A stretch of DNA of 49,320 bases from Dunaliella salina (lineage: Eukaryota; Chlorophyta; Chlorophyceae; Chlamydomonadales; Dunaliellaceae). Shown one piece after another: positions 48,440-49,320 of the stretch. The stretch's first letter is position 1; each line of letters begins with the position of its first letter. The translations under genes were made by a program, and so were the position numbers. The notes below the pieces were generated by a model that was given only the letters and a program-made list of their open reading frames with translations, did not search any database and was not told the origin of the DNA. Where the stretch lies: the NCBI GenBank assembly GCA_002284615.2, contig MU070281.1, positions 1 through 49,320 of the forward strand, given 5' to 3'.

Positions 48440-49320
48440 TTGAAGGCCTTACAGGGTTTACAGGGAAAAGGCCTTCAGTCAACACTCGCGACTACTAGCC
48501 TGCTCATAAAAATTGACAATTTCATGAAGAAAAAGAAAAGACTATTGTTGTCCTGATGCAGAAAATGATGCATATTCTGGGCCTCATAGTTTGAGAACAA
48601 ACAAGCATATTTACCACGCAGAGCAACAACATGGGGGTTAGTGCAATGGAAAATGACATGTTCTTCATCCTGAATTCTATCTACTGCTTGACATAAGTCA
48701 CAATGAGGGGAAGAGCCTTGGGTCCAAGTAGCTGTTTCATAGCGAAGAGTATGGACGCGGAGTCTAAAACGAGCCACATTTCGAAGAACATCTTTGGGAA
48801 GGTCAAAGTAGAAGTACTTGGGAAGTTGATAAGGGGCATGGGCAGCTACAATGCGGCGAATGGGCGACGCACACCATTGATGGTAGGTAAGGTGTTTGCG
48901 GTTCTGGTGTCTGGGGCCGGGACTGGAGAATTGAGTCCAGTAGCGAACCAACCTGAGTCTAAGGTCTACTACAAACTGGTGTAAATTAACAGGCTCGTGA
49001 TTCAACATGTTCTGTTTAAATTGATCAGCATGGTCTAAGCCATCCATAGCAGTGAATATGTGGGAAGACCAGCAATCAGTGGATGAAGGAGATAAACGGA
49101 TGTCTGCCTGTAGAATTTTCTTCATAGTGAAACTGTTGCATTGTAGAAAAGAGTTGTAAAGTCGAATAGCTGCACGAAACCAATTGAATTGTAAGGGTTC
49201 CAGCCCACATTCCCTTAATACAGGCCATGAAGGAGTTGTATCTCTCACACCCAGCCACCTTTTGAGAGTAGCGAGAATCCATTTCTGCAAAGGATTGTCC
49301 ATTTCCTTACCTTGCTTTAA
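48440..49320 (-). mobile_element. LINE (copy 7), cut by the window edge
   Basis: The minus strand ends with GGCTAGTAGTCGCGAGTG, TTGACTGAAGGCC and TGTAAACCCTGTAAGGCC (48440-48500). It extends beyond 49320, so its 5' end is not in view. Subfamily of copies 4 and 5. Confidence 0.85.
48475..49320 (-). pseudogene. LINE ORF2 C-terminal part with zf-RVT (copy 7)
   Basis: Open from the window edge: MDNPLQKWILATLKRWLGVR, DTTPSWPVLRECGLEPLQFN, QLPKYFYFDLPKDVLR and the zinc finger CDLCQAVDRIQDEEHVIFHC. A frameshift in the run of T/F codons near 48535 replaces the usual FYEQASSR end. No catalytic part within the window. Confidence 0.82.

Overview
The window looks like nuclear DNA of a eukaryote, most likely a chlorophyte green alga of the Chlamydomonadales (a Dunaliella-like genome is my best guess, low confidence). 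The evidence is GT-AG introns, TTTAGGG-type telomere motifs at 27828-27859, chromoviral Ty3/gypsy and L1-like LINE elements with a C-terminal zinc finger, poly-Gln and RGG low-complexity proteins, CATGCA-rich intergenic DNA, and LINE tails built from TGTAA, the chlorophyte poly(A) signal. There is no bacterial-style operon. N bases mark positions of poor sequence.

Most of the 49 kb is nested retroelements set among damaged host genes. 1-7.3 kb: a simple repeat array, then a decaying multi-exon host gene with a CW-type zinc finger and a poly-Gln exon; a 5'-truncated LINE sits inside its CW exon (1477-2660) and an ORF-only LINE derivative sits in an intron (3630-5101). 7.3-15.3 kb: a full-length but mutated chromodomain Ty3/gypsy element, with a LINE inserted just before its gag start codon. 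15.3-16.9 kb: a minus-strand gene for a Gly/Ser-rich protein, split by a complete 635-bp TRIM-like LTR element with perfect 5-bp target duplications. 17-18.7 kb: tandem repeats and possible exons. 18.7-21.3 kb: a hAT-like transposase interrupted by two TGA codons. 21.8-24 kb: hairpins, CATGCA repeats, a dispersed repeat and a minisatellite that reads as a repeat protein. 24.6-26.4 kb: a minus-strand gene with a SANT/Myb-like domain and RGG repeats. 28-34.8 kb: fragments of several retroelements, including a LINE inserted into an RNase H-bearing element and a 95-bp LINE tail. 34.8-35.7 kb: an intact sulfotransferase-like gene, the best-preserved host gene. 36.1-38 kb: an orphan glutathione reductase exon truncated by a LINE, and a second LINE facing it. 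38.3-45 kb: an LTR-like element with gag and protease but no visible reverse transcriptase; its gag is split by a 2.1-kb ORF-only LINE derivative that itself contains a 730-bp MITE (three levels of nesting). 45.8-49.3 kb: two more minus-strand LINEs, the last cut by the window edge.

The main discovery candidate is a family of half-LINE elements (copies at 3630-5101 and 40310-42449). Each encodes a conserved protein of about 360 residues that I do not recognise, has no reverse transcriptase, ends in the 3' hairpin and TGTAAACCC tail of the local LINEs, and is flanked by 14-15 bp target duplications. All LINEs here share that hairpin, and in the copies with an intact 3' end the ORF stop codon lies inside it.
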